DNA of 64,000 nt from an uncultured Desulfatitalea sp. (GCA_937868765.1 CALMNL010000008.1:1-64000), one strand, 5' to 3'; shown: positions 11,759 through 21,617, counted from the stretch's first letter. Program-made: numbers and translations. Notes: generated by a model not told the origin, from the sequence alone.

Positions 11759-12574
11759 TCAGGGCGACACCTGAACCCCGTGGCGCTGGGCCAGCCTCTG
11801 GAACATGCGGGTGATGCCGGCCCCCAGGGAATAGAGGCCCTGGATGCCGAGGTTTTCCTCGGCGGTGGTGTCGAAGAACAGATTGAAGTTGGAGTCCATG
11901 CCCTCTTCGGGGCGCCAGTAACAGACGAGCAGCGGCACCAGCGGCAACGGACGCAGGACCACCGATATGTCCGCCTGGTAGTGACCGTTCACCTGCCGGC
12001 CGTCGAAGATGTGGACCAGGTCCTCGAAAAGATCCGGGTAGGCATCGGCCAGCTTCTTGAGCGGCTTCTCGCATTGGTGCTGGAAGAAATGATACCAGTC
12101 CTTGCCGCCGGGCAGTTCCCGCATGGAGGTCCAGCGGCCGTTGACGGGCAGGCCTTTGCAGCACAGGATGTAGTTGAGGATCGGGGCGGTCACCCAGGGG
12201 TTGGCGTGGATGGCGGTCTGCAGATTGCCCTGGGCATCCACGCTGAAATCCTTGCCCATGACCTTCAAGGTGAGCCGCCGGCCGTCCCAGCGGCCGCCGG
12301 TGCGCTCGGCCGCGGCGGCCAGATCGGTTTGCCGGATCTTTTCTTTGAGCCGCTCGACGGCATTGTCCAGGTCTTCATCGATGTTTCGATCCTGCCGCTT
12401 CACGGCCCCATGGCCTTCCAGGATCTCCGGCGGCACGTAGGGGCACAGGATCAGCTCTTTTTGCCCCTTGAAGACCGCGGCGGCAAAGGCCATGCAGGTT
12501 TTTTCCAAACATTGGCGGCAGTTGGTCTTGGGCAGGATCTTCAGGACCTCCATGAGATTTTGAAACTGCGGCAC
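11759..12574 (-). CDS. DUF3786 domain protein with N-terminal four-cysteine (Fe-S-like) motif
   Basis: 271 residues. Residues 15-45 contain CRQCLEKTCMAFAAAVFKG followed by CP, the spacing of the [4Fe-4S] domain of the corrinoid iron-sulfur protein large subunit (AcsC/CdhE). The rest matches my recollection of DUF3786, a family common in anaerobes with the Wood-Ljungdahl pathway (VLRPLPLVPLLVCYWRPEEG near the C-terminus). The function is not established. A link to C1 or corrinoid chemistry is inference from the cysteine motif, and the next gene upstream encodes a B12-type radical SAM protein. RBS AGGAGG precedes ATG 12574. Confidence 0.85.
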   Translation of the reverse strand: MPQFQNLMEVLKILPKTNCRQCLEKTCMAFAAAVFKGQKELILCPYVPPEILEGHGAVKRQDRNIDEDLDNAVERLKEKIRQTDLAAAAERTGGRWDGRRLTLKVMGKDFSVDAQGNLQTAIHANPWVTAPILNYILCCKGLPVNGRWTSMRELPGGKDWYHFFQHQCEKPLKKLADAYPDLFEDLVHIFDGRQVNGHYQADISVVLRPLPLVPLLVCYWRPEEGMDSNFNLFFDTTAEENLGIQGLYSLGAGITRMFQRLAQRHGVQVSP

Positions 12575-12785
12575 GTCCTATCCTCCTTTTTTCGCTTCAG
12601 ACACCGTACTCCCTTTTCCCCGTTTCCCTACCTCGAAAACAGGGCGAATGGAACCCCCGGAGCCGTTTATTCCTGCTGAAAAGCATTGATTTGCAGCCTC
12701 TGCGCGCACGGTGCCCTGGACCATGGCCCGAATGCACCGTGCTGGTTCACCGATCTGATCTGGTCCGAGGGGAAAAGGGCGGGGA

Positions 12786-14381
12786 TTAACAGAGTCGGAC
12801 GGGCGCCTGATCCATCTGCTTGTTGTAGGTCCAGAACCACTGCCGGCCGTCGGCGACCGGCCGGGATTTGAGGTATCCGGCCTGGACGAAACTTTGCAGC
12901 GATCGCTGCACCAGGCCGGCGTCCATGCCGGTGACGCGGGTGACCGCCTGGGAAAGGGGCGTCAACGGGTCGGTGCCGTTGACCGGTTGGGTGCCGTGGG
13001 TCTCGATGATGTCCCGGGCGAAGAGTTCGAAGACCAGCTTCATGCGGTGGCACCCTTCGAACATCATGAACTCCTCGGGGGGCGACTGGCCCGCGAAATA
13101 GCGCTTTTCGGCCTCTGTGTTCTTGATTTCGTGCTTCTGGTAGAGGGCTTTCACGAAGGCGTCCATCTCCTCGGGCGCGAGTTTGGAACTGCGCATGATG
13201 GCCTGGTTGGCGTCGTAGCGGCTCCAGTCGTCGGTGAGGATCTGCAAATCGTATTGGTCGATATTTTCGCGCAGGGTGGTGCCGGGAAAGGGCGCCAGCA
13301 GGTGATAGCCGTACTCCACGTCAAGGGATTCGGCGAAGCGCTGGGTTTCGGCCAGGGTGTCGTGGGTCTCGCCGGGCAGGCCCACGATGAACGAGGCGTG
13401 CACCCGCAGCCCTGCGGCCTTGCTCCAGGCCACGGCCTGGCGGATCTGGGCCAGGGTGATGCCCTTGTTGGCGGTCTTCAGGATCTCCTGGTTGCCCGAC
13501 TCCACGCCGAAGCCGATGCTGTCGCAGCCGGCGGCCTTCATGGTGGCCAACATTTCGGGATCCACCGTGTTGACCCGGGCAAAGGCGCTCCAGACGAACT
13601 TGACCCTCCGGCGGTTGATCTCGTCGCACAGGGCCTGCACGCGCTTCTTGCTGGCCGTGAAGAGGTCGTCGGCGATGTTGATCCAGGTGAAGCCGTAGGT
13701 CAGGATCTGCTCGATTTCGTCCACCACCTTGTCGGGGCTGCGAAAGCGCGGCTTGTGACCCACCATGCGCCGGCCCAGGCAGAAGATGCACTTGTTGGGG
13801 CAGCCGCGGCTGGTGATGATGCTCACCGGAAAGCCCAGGGCCAGGTAGCGCGACAGGGGCAGCAGGTGGCGCGCCGGCAGCGGCAACGTGTCCAGGTCTG
13901 CGATCAGCGGACGATGGGCGGTGGTCACCACGGTTCCGTTCTGCTGGAAGGCGATGCCGGCGATGGATTGCCATCGGCCGCGATGGGGCAGTGCCGGAAT
14001 CAGCTCCTTGATGGTCTCTTCGCCTTCGCCGATGACGATCAGGTCCAGCTCGGGATAGCGGGTGAGGGTGTTCTGCACATCGAACGAAACGTGGGGGCCG
14101 CCCATCATGGTGATCACCTCGGGGCGGTGGCGCTTGGCATCCTGGATGATGCGGATGGCCTGGGGAAAGTTCATGGTCACCGAGTTGGTGCCCACCACGT
14201 CGGGCTGGAATCGGTCCAGTTCGGCGGCCAGCTTTTCGGGCGTGTAGCGGCTGACGATGTAGTCGATGATGATGACCTCGGCCCCGGCGGCTTCGCAGGC
14301 CGCGGCGGCATAACACAGGCCCAGGGGCGGCGAGGGGGCTTCTTCCAGCGGGTAGGGGGATGCAATCAGCGCGATTTTCAT
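12786..14381 (-). CDS. B12-binding-domain radical SAM protein
   Basis: 531 residues. The N-terminal 150 residues form a cobalamin-binding Rossmann domain (GLCYAAAACEAAGAEV, VVGTNSVT, MMGGPHVSF, VIGEGEETI). The radical SAM core carries SRGCPNKCIFC, the CxxxCxxC cluster motif, and the matching GFGVESGNQEIL strand. A C-terminal winged-helix-like region (about 450-531) is extra. Such enzymes are methyltransferases, cyclases or ring-forming enzymes (BchE/HpnP-like), but the substrate cannot be read from the sequence. ATG 14381 is the best start by alignment to the family although its RBS is weak. Neighbours do not define a pathway. Confidence 0.92.
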   Translation of the reverse strand: MKIALIASPYPLEEAPSPPLGLCYAAAACEAAGAEVIIIDYIVSRYTPEKLAAELDRFQPDVVGTNSVTMNFPQAIRIIQDAKRHRPEVITMMGGPHVSFDVQNTLTRYPELDLIVIGEGEETIKELIPALPHRGRWQSIAGIAFQQNGTVVTTAHRPLIADLDTLPLPARHLLPLSRYLALGFPVSIITSRGCPNKCIFCLGRRMVGHKPRFRSPDKVVDEIEQILTYGFTWINIADDLFTASKKRVQALCDEINRRRVKFVWSAFARVNTVDPEMLATMKAAGCDSIGFGVESGNQEILKTANKGITLAQIRQAVAWSKAAGLRVHASFIVGLPGETHDTLAETQRFAESLDVEYGYHLLAPFPGTTLRENIDQYDLQILTDDWSRYDANQAIMRSSKLAPEEMDAFVKALYQKHEIKNTEAEKRYFAGQSPPEEFMMFEGCHRMKLVFELFARDIIETHGTQPVNGTDPLTPLSQAVTRVTGMDAGLVQRSLQSFVQAGYLKSRPVADGRQWFWTYNKQMDQAPVRLC

Positions 14382-14514
14382 GAACGGCTGCTCTATCACG
14401 CCTGCCGCTGGAATGCCAGAGGGAAAAAGGCCTCGAAAAGGCGCGCGGGCCCGTCCGGCACCTGTGCCGTCCGGGGCCCCGCAGCGGCCGGAATCGATCA
14501 TTGCGGGTGTCGCG

Positions 14515-15003
14515 CTATTTCTTTCTGAGCGAGTTGTTCAAGCCGTCGAGGCTGAGATCATCGTTGTAGATGCCCGCCACCACCGTGTAGGGCGTGCCGG
14601 TCACACGGATGGTAAACGATATCTTGCGCGAAGGTTCACTGCTGCCGGGCTTGGGCCAGTAGTACTCGACCCAGTTGCCGAACGGGCTTTCACCGCCTTC
14701 GCACAGCGTGGTCTGGAAGGGGTAATCCTTTCGCAGATCCCGATCCTTGAGCTTGTCGAGGGCGAAGGGATGGGCAGCCATGTATTCGGGGCATTTCATG
14801 ACAAACACGTAGGTGTCCTTGTACACGAACTCCCCCTTGGGGTTGTTGAAGGCCGGCAGGGCCTCCTCCTTCAGGGCCTTGACCACATCGTAGGCGTTGA
14901 CGACCAGGCGATAGACATCCTCCGGCGTGGCTTTATCCTCGGCATAGGCCGTGCCGGTCGCCGCGAGCATTCCGATTACGAGAAAAATCTGGAAAATACG
15001 CAT
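14515..15003 (-). CDS. Stand-alone periplasmic Cache-domain protein
   Basis: 162 residues with a Sec signal peptide (1-21, cleavage after AYA) and nothing but one small sensor-like domain. The segment from TPEDVYRLVVNAYDVVKAL to VTGTPYTVVAGIYNDDL resembles the single-Cache domains found in chemoreceptors and kinases, here without any output domain. It is probably a soluble periplasmic ligand-binding protein. GGGGGA precedes ATG 15003. It lies between the radical SAM gene and the acyl-CoA synthetase on the same strand, with more than 100 bases on each side, so co-transcription is uncertain. Confidence 0.8.
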   Translation of the reverse strand: MRIFQIFLVIGMLAATGTAYAEDKATPEDVYRLVVNAYDVVKALKEEALPAFNNPKGEFVYKDTYVFVMKCPEYMAAHPFALDKLKDRDLRKDYPFQTTLCEGGESPFGNWVEYYWPKPGSSEPSRKISFTIRVTGTPYTVVAGIYNDDLSLDGLNNSLRKK

Positions 15004-15155
15004 GCAAAATCCCCCCTGGAATTCATTTTTGACCGCATCGAGGCGCCCCGGATTCCGGCCGAACGGCGGCTCGATGCCACCATTATCGGCCGATCCGGCA
15101 AAAGCATGAGGGGCGGTCTTTCCATGGGGGTGGGGCGCTGAAACGCGCCAGGCGG

Positions 15156-16661
15156 CTACATCTTGCGCAGCTCCTTGCGCAGGATCTTGCCTACCAGGTT
15201 TTTGGGCAGGGCCGGCAGGAAAGCCACCTCCCTGGGCGACTTGAAGCGTTTGAGCCTGGTCTGGCAGAATTCGATGATCTCTTCGGATGTGGCTTCCTGG
15301 CCGGGCCGGAGCACCACCCAGGCCTTGATGTTCTCGCCGTACACTTCGTCGGGAACGCCCACCACGGCCGCCTCGGCCACCTTGGGATGCGTAAAGAGCA
15401 CCTCTTCGACCTCCCGTGGGGCGATGTTTTCGCCCCCTTTGATGATCAGGTCCTTCTTGCGCTCGGTGATGAAGAAGTAGCCCTCCTCGTCGCGGTAGCC
15501 CACGTCGCCGGTGTAGAGCCAGCCGTCGCGCAGCACCTTGGCGGTCTCCTGGGGATTCTGCCAGTAACCTTTCATCAGCATGGGGCCGCTGATGATGATC
15601 TCGCCCTGCTGCCCCGGGGGCAGTTCGTTGCCCAGGTCGTCCACCACCTTCATCCGGGTGCCGTTCATGGGCCGGCCGATGGAGCCGACCTTCTTGGCGC
15701 CCTGGAGGGGGTTGGCCGAATTGTTGGCCCCGGCCTCGGTGAGGCCCCACCCCTCGGTGATCTCGCCGCCGTAGACCTCCTTGAATCGGTTCCAGGTCTC
15801 CTGGGTCAAGGGCGCCGAGCCGCAGATCCAGTACTTCATGGAACTCAGGTCGTATTTCCTGGGGTCCGGGTGGAGCAGCATGAAGACATACATGGTGGGT
15901 ACCGCGGCCAGGCTGTTGGCCTTGTGCTTTTCGATGGCCGCAAAGAGCTTGTCGATGTCGAACGAGTCGAGCACCACGGCCTTGCCCCCGCCCTTGAGCA
16001 TGCCGAAGTTCATGCTGGCGATGCCGTAGGAGTGGCACATGGGCAGCACCACTACGGCGGTCAGGCCCGACGGCAGGTCCACGGTGTCCACCTGCATCCG
16101 GGTGTTGGTCAGCAGGCTCTTGTGGGTGTGCATCACCCCCTTGGGCGTGCCGGTGGTGCCGGCGGTATAGATCAGGGCCGCCAGGTCGTCGTCGGCCACC
16201 GGCTCGATGGGGCAGTCGTCGGAATGCCGGGCCAGCAGTTGGTGGTAGGCGAGGGTGGGCGGCGGCACCTGCGCATCGATGAGGATGATGTGTTCGATGT
16301 TGGGCGCGTTCCTGCGGCAGGCTTCTATTTTGGGCAGGAAGAGGTTGCTGCTGATGATCGCTTTGGCCCCCGAGTTTTGGTAGATGAAGGCGGTCTCGGC
16401 ATCGCCCACCATGAAATTGATGGGGACGATCACGGCCCCCAGGGTATAGACTGCCAGAAAACTCTGGAACACTTCCGGGCAGTTGGGCATCTGGACGATC
16501 ACCCGGTCGCCTTTGCGGATGCCCAGGTGCTTGAGGGCGTTGGCCAGGCGCAGGGTGTCGGCATGCATCTGCTTGTTGGTGTACTGTCGATCGCCGAAGA
16601 TCATCGAGACATGCTCGCCGAACCGTTCGATCTCTCTGGCCGGCAACTCCGCTAGATTCAT
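15156..16661 (-). CDS. Acyl-CoA synthetase (AMP-forming, class I adenylate-forming enzyme)
   Basis: 501 residues. P-loop-like motif YTAGTTGTPKGVMHTH, adenylate-binding GWGLTEAGA, the YTGDVGYRDEEGYFF hinge region and the C-terminal catalytic lysine motif (KNLVGKILRKEL) are all present. It activates a carboxylic acid to acyl-AMP and then acyl-CoA. The substrate is probably a fatty or aromatic acid, but the sequence alone does not fix chain length. ATG 16661 has GGAGGA six bases upstream and is preferred to the longer start at 16715. It fits the acyl-CoA theme of the Hbd-like gene and the acetyl-CoA hydrolase in this window. Confidence 0.95.
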   Translation of the reverse strand: MNLAELPAREIERFGEHVSMIFGDRQYTNKQMHADTLRLANALKHLGIRKGDRVIVQMPNCPEVFQSFLAVYTLGAVIVPINFMVGDAETAFIYQNSGAKAIISSNLFLPKIEACRRNAPNIEHIILIDAQVPPPTLAYHQLLARHSDDCPIEPVADDDLAALIYTAGTTGTPKGVMHTHKSLLTNTRMQVDTVDLPSGLTAVVVLPMCHSYGIASMNFGMLKGGGKAVVLDSFDIDKLFAAIEKHKANSLAAVPTMYVFMLLHPDPRKYDLSSMKYWICGSAPLTQETWNRFKEVYGGEITEGWGLTEAGANNSANPLQGAKKVGSIGRPMNGTRMKVVDDLGNELPPGQQGEIIISGPMLMKGYWQNPQETAKVLRDGWLYTGDVGYRDEEGYFFITERKKDLIIKGGENIAPREVEEVLFTHPKVAEAAVVGVPDEVYGENIKAWVVLRPGQEATSEEIIEFCQTRLKRFKSPREVAFLPALPKNLVGKILRKELRKM

Positions 16662-16879
16662 GGATTCCTCCTTCGGTGGGTTCTTGCGTACGGCACTATC
16701 GTACATCCATTGCATGCCGCGGTTGCTGGAACATAATGAATTTAGAAGTGATTTCAGGACATCTGGGCGAAACGAGGGCGCACTGTAAAACTTATCTTGA
16801 ACCGGTACCGGAGGGATGTCAAAGGGTTTTGGCAGGCACCGGCGGCGGCAGGGGGACGCGGACCCCTGAGAAGCTCATC

Positions 16880-17701
16880 TCAACCAGACAGGTGGTAGGC
16901 CGACCGCACCATGTTGGCGAAGCAGGCGTTTCTCATGGTCATCCATTTGACCAGACGGTCCTCGCGGCGGTCGAGGTGACGGGTGACGGCCTCGAGGCTC
17001 ATGCCTCCGGCCTTCAGATGCTGGACCGAACCATAAAAGTTTTCTAAGAAATCCAGCTTATTGCGCAGGGCCTGCCGGCCGCCGGCCATCAATGGTCGAT
17101 GGGCGCAGAACAGCACGTCGAAATCCAGGGTGACGGCCTTCTTGAGGGAAGCCAGCTGGTCCCCCAAATCTTCGTCCGCGCGAAAGAATTTGATCCGTTC
17201 GCCCAGGAACAGGTCGCCCGAGAAGAGATACCCTCGGTTCTCCTCCAGGTACACCGTGTGATCCTTGCTGTGCCCGGGCATATGGATGGGCCGGAACCGG
17301 CTCCGGCCGACCGCGTGCACCGGCGGGTGGACCTCGAGCGCCACCGGTTCGCTCCGGCCCCACATGACATGTTGATAGGGGCGGATCTTGAAGGGGGCGC
17401 TCATTTTCCGGACCGTCAGCGGGTGGGCATAGGCCGGAATGCCCAGGGTCCTGCGGATGGCGCCCACGTTGCCGCTGTGGTCTTCGTGGTGGTGGGTGAG
17501 CAGCAGGCACTCCGGCTTATCCGCCTGGACGCTCGCCACCACGGCCTGCCGCAGATGGGCGATGCCCGAGTCGATCAGGACCCCGTCGAGGAGGTAGCAC
17601 CAGGCGGTCATCAGCGGCGGGCCGGCCAGGCCGATGCCGGAGTTGTAGCCGAGCACGTCACCGAAGCGCTTTTTGCTGAAATGTTTTCGCACAAGGTCCA
17701 T
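16880..17701 (-). CDS. MBL-fold metallo-hydrolase
   Basis: 273 residues. The metallo-beta-lactamase signature THHHEDHSGNVG supplies the HxHxDH metal ligands. Further ligands follow in HMPGHSKDHTVYL and in GYLFSGDLFLGE. The C-terminal 70 residues are helical. This resembles the glyoxalase II-like MBL hydrolases (thioester or lactone hydrolysis), but no specific substrate can be assigned. It stands alone between the acyl-CoA synthetase and a secreted protein gene. A CoA-thioesterase-like role is possible but unproven. Confidence 0.9.
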   Translation of the reverse strand: MDLVRKHFSKKRFGDVLGYNSGIGLAGPPLMTAWCYLLDGVLIDSGIAHLRQAVVASVQADKPECLLLTHHHEDHSGNVGAIRRTLGIPAYAHPLTVRKMSAPFKIRPYQHVMWGRSEPVALEVHPPVHAVGRSRFRPIHMPGHSKDHTVYLEENRGYLFSGDLFLGERIKFFRADEDLGDQLASLKKAVTLDFDVLFCAHRPLMAGGRQALRNKLDFLENFYGSVQHLKAGGMSLEAVTRHLDRREDRLVKWMTMRNACFANMVRSAYHLSG

Positions 17702-17784
17702 GAATTCAATTCTTACAAAGCCGGAACCGGGCTTGAAAGGAGGTTTCGAAGCTGCCTCCGGTCAGTTTCAACGGGTTTGCGCCG

Positions 17785-19080
17785 CTATCGATAGAAGCCG
17801 ATCTTCCCGACATGCATCGTCCCATGGGCGTCGGCCGGGTTCACACCGCTATTGATAATGATGGCGACCTGTTCGACAAGGCCGGCACGGAAAACTTGAT
17901 CCCCGGGCATAAAACCGCTGGAAGCGGCACCTTTTTTAATCCACTTTCGACCGACGACAAAATCGGTAAATGGCATTCGTATCTTCCGCCACTCTTTGGT
18001 GGCGCGGAACGTGCCAACCCAGGCATCCACCTTCAGCGGTTCCCCGGGCACCGAAGTCTGTATATTGATAAACCCAGCGCCGCTGCCTTTCACATAAAAT
18101 TCAACCCCGGAATAGAGCGACAGGTCCCGTTTTTTGCGGGTATAAGCCGTGCATCGGGTCTGTTTCTTCGTGCCGGTGAAATCGTAATCCAACCGCAGCG
18201 ACGTCCCTTCCGCTGCGGGGCCCTGGGTGGCATCCAGAGTAACCGAACAGACGGCCTCTCGGTTCTTCTCGTCACGAGGCCCCAAAACCCAGGAGGCGTC
18301 GAGCGCATCTTCCTTGAAGGTTTCATTCATCGGCCCCGAATCGCGCAATTGTTCGGCCGTCAGCGGCATCCGCATGGCGATGGCGGCCACCGTCTGCCCG
18401 CTTTTGACATTTATCAGCCGCAGGTTGACTTCCCAATCGCTGCCCATGTCGGCCAGCGTGCCGCCCATCAGCAGATCCGTCAGCAACAATCGGCCTTTGA
18501 GCTTTTCCGGCAGTTCCGCTGCCAATCCGGTCGCGCCAAGCGTCTCGCTCAATTCGAGTTCGTTGATGACCGCTTTGAGCTTCGCCCGCTCGAGCACATT
18601 GAAATAGCCCGAATCGATCAGCGCCGTGGTCAGCTCTTCCATGGTCACCCGGCCGGAGGTCGCGTCGGTGCCGCGGATCACCGCGAAGTCGGTCACGACG
18701 ATATTCTTCTTCGGGATATGGACCCGGACCGGCGCGCCGGGGGCAAAGGGAAACGCATTTCCCGTCAGGACCCGCAGGGTGCTTCCCTTGAAAACCTTTA
18801 CCACTGCAGGAACATCGGACACCTCGACGTCGGATCCCTCGATGAAAAAAGATTTGACGGCCGCCTGGTTCGCCAGTTCGGTCATATAGGCGTCTGTTTT
18901 CCGGGGTTTCGGAATACGGGCTTCCAGGACGAGCTCGTTTCCCGTGACCGATTGCACGATCGCATCGACGGATACCGTGGATGGCGTGTCGGCGTCGCCC
19001 GCCCGGGAGGGGGACGCAGCATTCATGATAAGGAGCGGCACCATCCAGGACAGTCCAAACACCAAGGCTCTGTTTTTCAT
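17785..19080 (-). CDS. Secreted CsgG/FlgO-like protein with C-terminal carbohydrate-binding-like domain
   Basis: 431 residues with a signal peptide (about 1-27). The middle (about 110-250: TMEELTTALIDSGYFNVLERAKLKAVINE and LLLTDLLMGGTLADMGS, cited in parts) resembles the CsgG/LpoB/FlgO alpha-beta fold used by outer-membrane or periplasmic assembly proteins. The final 150 residues (SLYSGVEFYVKGSGAGFINI, WRKIRMPFTDFV) look like a galactose-binding-type jelly roll of the CIA30/CBM11 kind. The combination suggests a periplasmic or surface protein that recognises a glycan. ATG 19080 is behind GGAGGAG, so the longer frame to 19239 is rejected. Confidence 0.75.
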   Translation of the reverse strand: MKNRALVFGLSWMVPLLIMNAASPSRAGDADTPSTVSVDAIVQSVTGNELVLEARIPKPRKTDAYMTELANQAAVKSFFIEGSDVEVSDVPAVVKVFKGSTLRVLTGNAFPFAPGAPVRVHIPKKNIVVTDFAVIRGTDATSGRVTMEELTTALIDSGYFNVLERAKLKAVINELELSETLGATGLAAELPEKLKGRLLLTDLLMGGTLADMGSDWEVNLRLINVKSGQTVAAIAMRMPLTAEQLRDSGPMNETFKEDALDASWVLGPRDEKNREAVCSVTLDATQGPAAEGTSLRLDYDFTGTKKQTRCTAYTRKKRDLSLYSGVEFYVKGSGAGFINIQTSVPGEPLKVDAWVGTFRATKEWRKIRMPFTDFVVGRKWIKKGAASSGFMPGDQVFRAGLVEQVAIIINSGVNPADAHGTMHVGKIGFYR

Positions 19081-19391
19081 GGCACTCCTCCGCAAACCCC
19101 ACCGATGGTTCATCGCGCGCCGGTACACCATCATTTCTTTTCCGGCGTCAACCGCTGCGCCTGCGGTTTCATCGCCCGATTGCGCATGACGCCTCAGCAT
19201 ACACCAAAAGGGTGCATGCGTCAGTGAGGTTAATCTCATTTTTTGGATTCATCCAGAAAATCGGGGGTTGCCATTTTTAGGGTATACGGTTTCAATTAAC
19301 TCACGCCGGCAGGCTTATACTGGGCGAAAAAATGCCGATAATGTCGATAGGCCGCATGGCCGGGCACCCAATCACCAAGGAGCACCACCCG
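19081..19391. other. Divergent intergenic region with hairpin, no gene
   Basis: 311 bases between the secreted protein and the hybrid kinase. No coding frame with a ribosome-binding site is visible. A short hairpin lies at 19197-19219 (GCAT.CACC paired with GGTG.ATGC), and TATACT at 19316 could be a -10 element for the kinase. Both are weak. Confidence 0.4.
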
Positions 19392-21545
19392 TTGACCAGA
19401 ATGATCTCAGGCCTTTGGAAACAGTTGGAAAAGCTCGTGTTCGGCGGCATTCCCGGGGATCTGCCGTTACGCTATTACCGTTACGTCGTCGTCAGCAATC
19501 TGATCTTCGTTTTCGCCATGGTGGGCCACAGCCTTTTTGTGCCGCTGTATTGGAACCTGGGCGCGCCGCTTCCGTTCTGGGTGAATCTGCTTTTCGTGCC
19601 CATCGATATTTTCTGCCTGTTCCTGAACCGGTGGCGCCGTTACCGGTCGGCCTTCGGCCTGTGGGTGACCTTGGTGATCTTGCACACCATGTCGAGTTCC
19701 CTGACGTACGGCTGGGCTTCCGGCTTCCACTACTACATCCTGAGCCTGACGGTTTTCATTTTCATGGCGCCCTGGCGCAAAAGCCTCAACATCGTTTACA
19801 GCTGCGCCATCATGGCCGCCTATCTCTGGCTCAACTTTCACGAGGGGGGGTGGGTGACCGTTTATCCGCTTCCCCCGCAGTCGGCCGCTTCCACCCGCAT
19901 CGCCAATATCGTGGTGAATTTCATTATCCTGAGCTACCTGGCCTATTACTATGCCGTGGCTGCGGAGAAAGCCCAGAAGACCCTGGAAGAGAGCGAAAAG
20001 ACCATGAAAACTATCCTGGCGGCCTCGCCCGTGGGGATCACCCTGGTGAAATCGCGCACGATCTTCTGGGCCAACGACACCCTGGAACAGATGATGGGCT
20101 TTGCGAGCGGGCAGATGAGCGGCCTCGATGTGGCGCGGATCTATCCGCAAATGGACCGGATGGAGGGTCTCGAACACCTGGCCCATGTGGTCGGCCAGCC
20201 GTTCATCGATCTGCCGGACAGCCGGCTGGCCAGAAACGACGGCACCCTGTTCCCCTGCCATCTCAAAATCCGTCCCATCACCCCCAAAGACAAAGAGGCC
20301 GGTTCCATCGTGGTCGTCATGGACACGACGGCCCAAAAAGCGGCCGAGCGCGAGAAGGCGGCCCTGTTGAAAAAGATCCAGCGGGCCGAAAAGATGGAGG
20401 CCGTGGGCACCATGGCCGGCGGCGTGGCCCACGATCTGAACAACATCCTTTCGGGTATTTTGAGCTACCCCGACGTGCTGCTGATGAAGATCGCCCCCGG
20501 CGACCCCATGCGCAAACCCATCACGCTCATCCGGCAATGCGGCGAAAAGGCGGCGGCCATCGTTCAGGACCTGTTGACCCTGACCCGCAGGGGGGTCTGC
20601 GTGCAGCAGCCCATCGACCTGAATGCGGCGGTCACCGATTACCTGGCAAGCCCGGAGCATGACAACCTGATGCTCAACCATCCCCTGGTGATCCTGGAAA
20701 CCGCTCTGTGCGCCGATCCGCCCTATGTTTCAGGTTCGCCGGTGCACCTGTGCAAGACCCTGATGAACTTGATCACCAATGCCTGCGAGGCCATGTCCGG
20801 GGGCGGTGCCCTGCGCATCGAAACCGCCGTCCGCTGCCTGCAAGAGAGCGTGGCGGGGTATGAAACCATCGACCCCGGCCGCTATGCTGTGCTCTCCGTC
20901 TCGGACAGCGGTCACGGCATCTCCAGGGAGAACCTGGAACGGATCTTCGAGCCCTTTTTCACCAAAAAGGTGATGGGCCGCAGCGGCACCGGGCTGGGCC
21001 TGGCCGTGGTCTGGGGCACGGTCAAGGACAGCGGCGGGTTTGTCGATGTGACCAGTCAAGCCGGTCGGGGCACCCGGTTCGATCTTTTTTTCCCCGCCGT
21101 GGCGGCGCCCGCGCGGCCGGCCGCGCTGCCCCCGTCCTATGAAGATTTCCAGGGCGACGGCAAGCATGTGCTGGTGGTCGACGACCTGCCCGAGCAGCGG
21201 GACGTGGCGTCGGGAATGCTGGCGGCGCTGGGCTACAAGGTGGACACGGTATCCAGCGGGGAGGCGGCCGTGGCCTGGATGCAGGAGAGCGGCACCGATC
21301 TGCTGCTGCTGGACATGGTCATGGACCCCGGCATCGACGGCCTGGAGACCTATCGGCGGGTCCTGGCGCTGCGGCCGCACCAGAAGGCGGTCATCGCCAG
21401 CGGTTATTCGGAAACGGACCGGGTGACCGGCGCCCTTTCCCTGGGCGCCGCCCGATACCTGAAAAAGCCTTATACCCTGATGGAACTGGGGCAGGCCGTC
21501 AAGGAGGCGCTGGCGGATGAAGGCAGGCTCCGGCGCTCGGCTTGA
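19392..21545 (+). CDS. Membrane hybrid sensor histidine kinase
   Basis: 717 residues from a TTG start at 19392. AAGGAG lies nine bases before it, while the in-frame ATG at 19401 and the upstream ATG at 19332 have worse spacing. About six membrane segments occupy residues 25-190. A PAS domain (about 205-325) follows, then DHp with H347 (GGVAHDLNNIL), HATPase_c (SDSGHG, GTGLGLAVVWG) and a receiver with D641 (LLLLDMVMDP). The signal is unknown; the membrane module has no clear family assignment by eye. It is a single-gene unit with a likely terminator downstream. Confidence 0.93.
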   Translation: MTRMISGLWKQLEKLVFGGIPGDLPLRYYRYVVVSNLIFVFAMVGHSLFVPLYWNLGAPLPFWVNLLFVPIDIFCLFLNRWRRYRSAFGLWVTLVILHTMSSSLTYGWASGFHYYILSLTVFIFMAPWRKSLNIVYSCAIMAAYLWLNFHEGGWVTVYPLPPQSAASTRIANIVVNFIILSYLAYYYAVAAEKAQKTLEESEKTMKTILAASPVGITLVKSRTIFWANDTLEQMMGFASGQMSGLDVARIYPQMDRMEGLEHLAHVVGQPFIDLPDSRLARNDGTLFPCHLKIRPITPKDKEAGSIVVVMDTTAQKAAEREKAALLKKIQRAEKMEAVGTMAGGVAHDLNNILSGILSYPDVLLMKIAPGDPMRKPITLIRQCGEKAAAIVQDLLTLTRRGVCVQQPIDLNAAVTDYLASPEHDNLMLNHPLVILETALCADPPYVSGSPVHLCKTLMNLITNACEAMSGGGALRIETAVRCLQESVAGYETIDPGRYAVLSVSDSGHGISRENLERIFEPFFTKKVMGRSGTGLGLAVVWGTVKDSGGFVDVTSQAGRGTRFDLFFPAVAAPARPAALPPSYEDFQGDGKHVLVVDDLPEQRDVASGMLAALGYKVDTVSSGEAAVAWMQESGTDLLLLDMVMDPGIDGLETYRRVLALRPHQKAVIASGYSETDRVTGALSLGAARYLKKPYTLMELGQAVKEALADEGRLRRSA

Positions 21546-21573
21546 TCGGCCGCCTCGCTGTCTGCAGCATTGC

Positions 21574-21607
21574 TCCGGGAACCTTGCTTTTTCCCGGAAT
21601 CCTTTTC
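21574..21607 (+). terminator. Putative intrinsic terminator after hybrid kinase
   Basis: TCCGGGAA at 21574-21581 pairs perfectly with TTCCCGGA at 21591-21598 across a nine-base loop, followed by a short T-rich run. It sits between convergent genes. Confidence 0.5.
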
Positions 21608-21617
21608 GCGCATGGAT

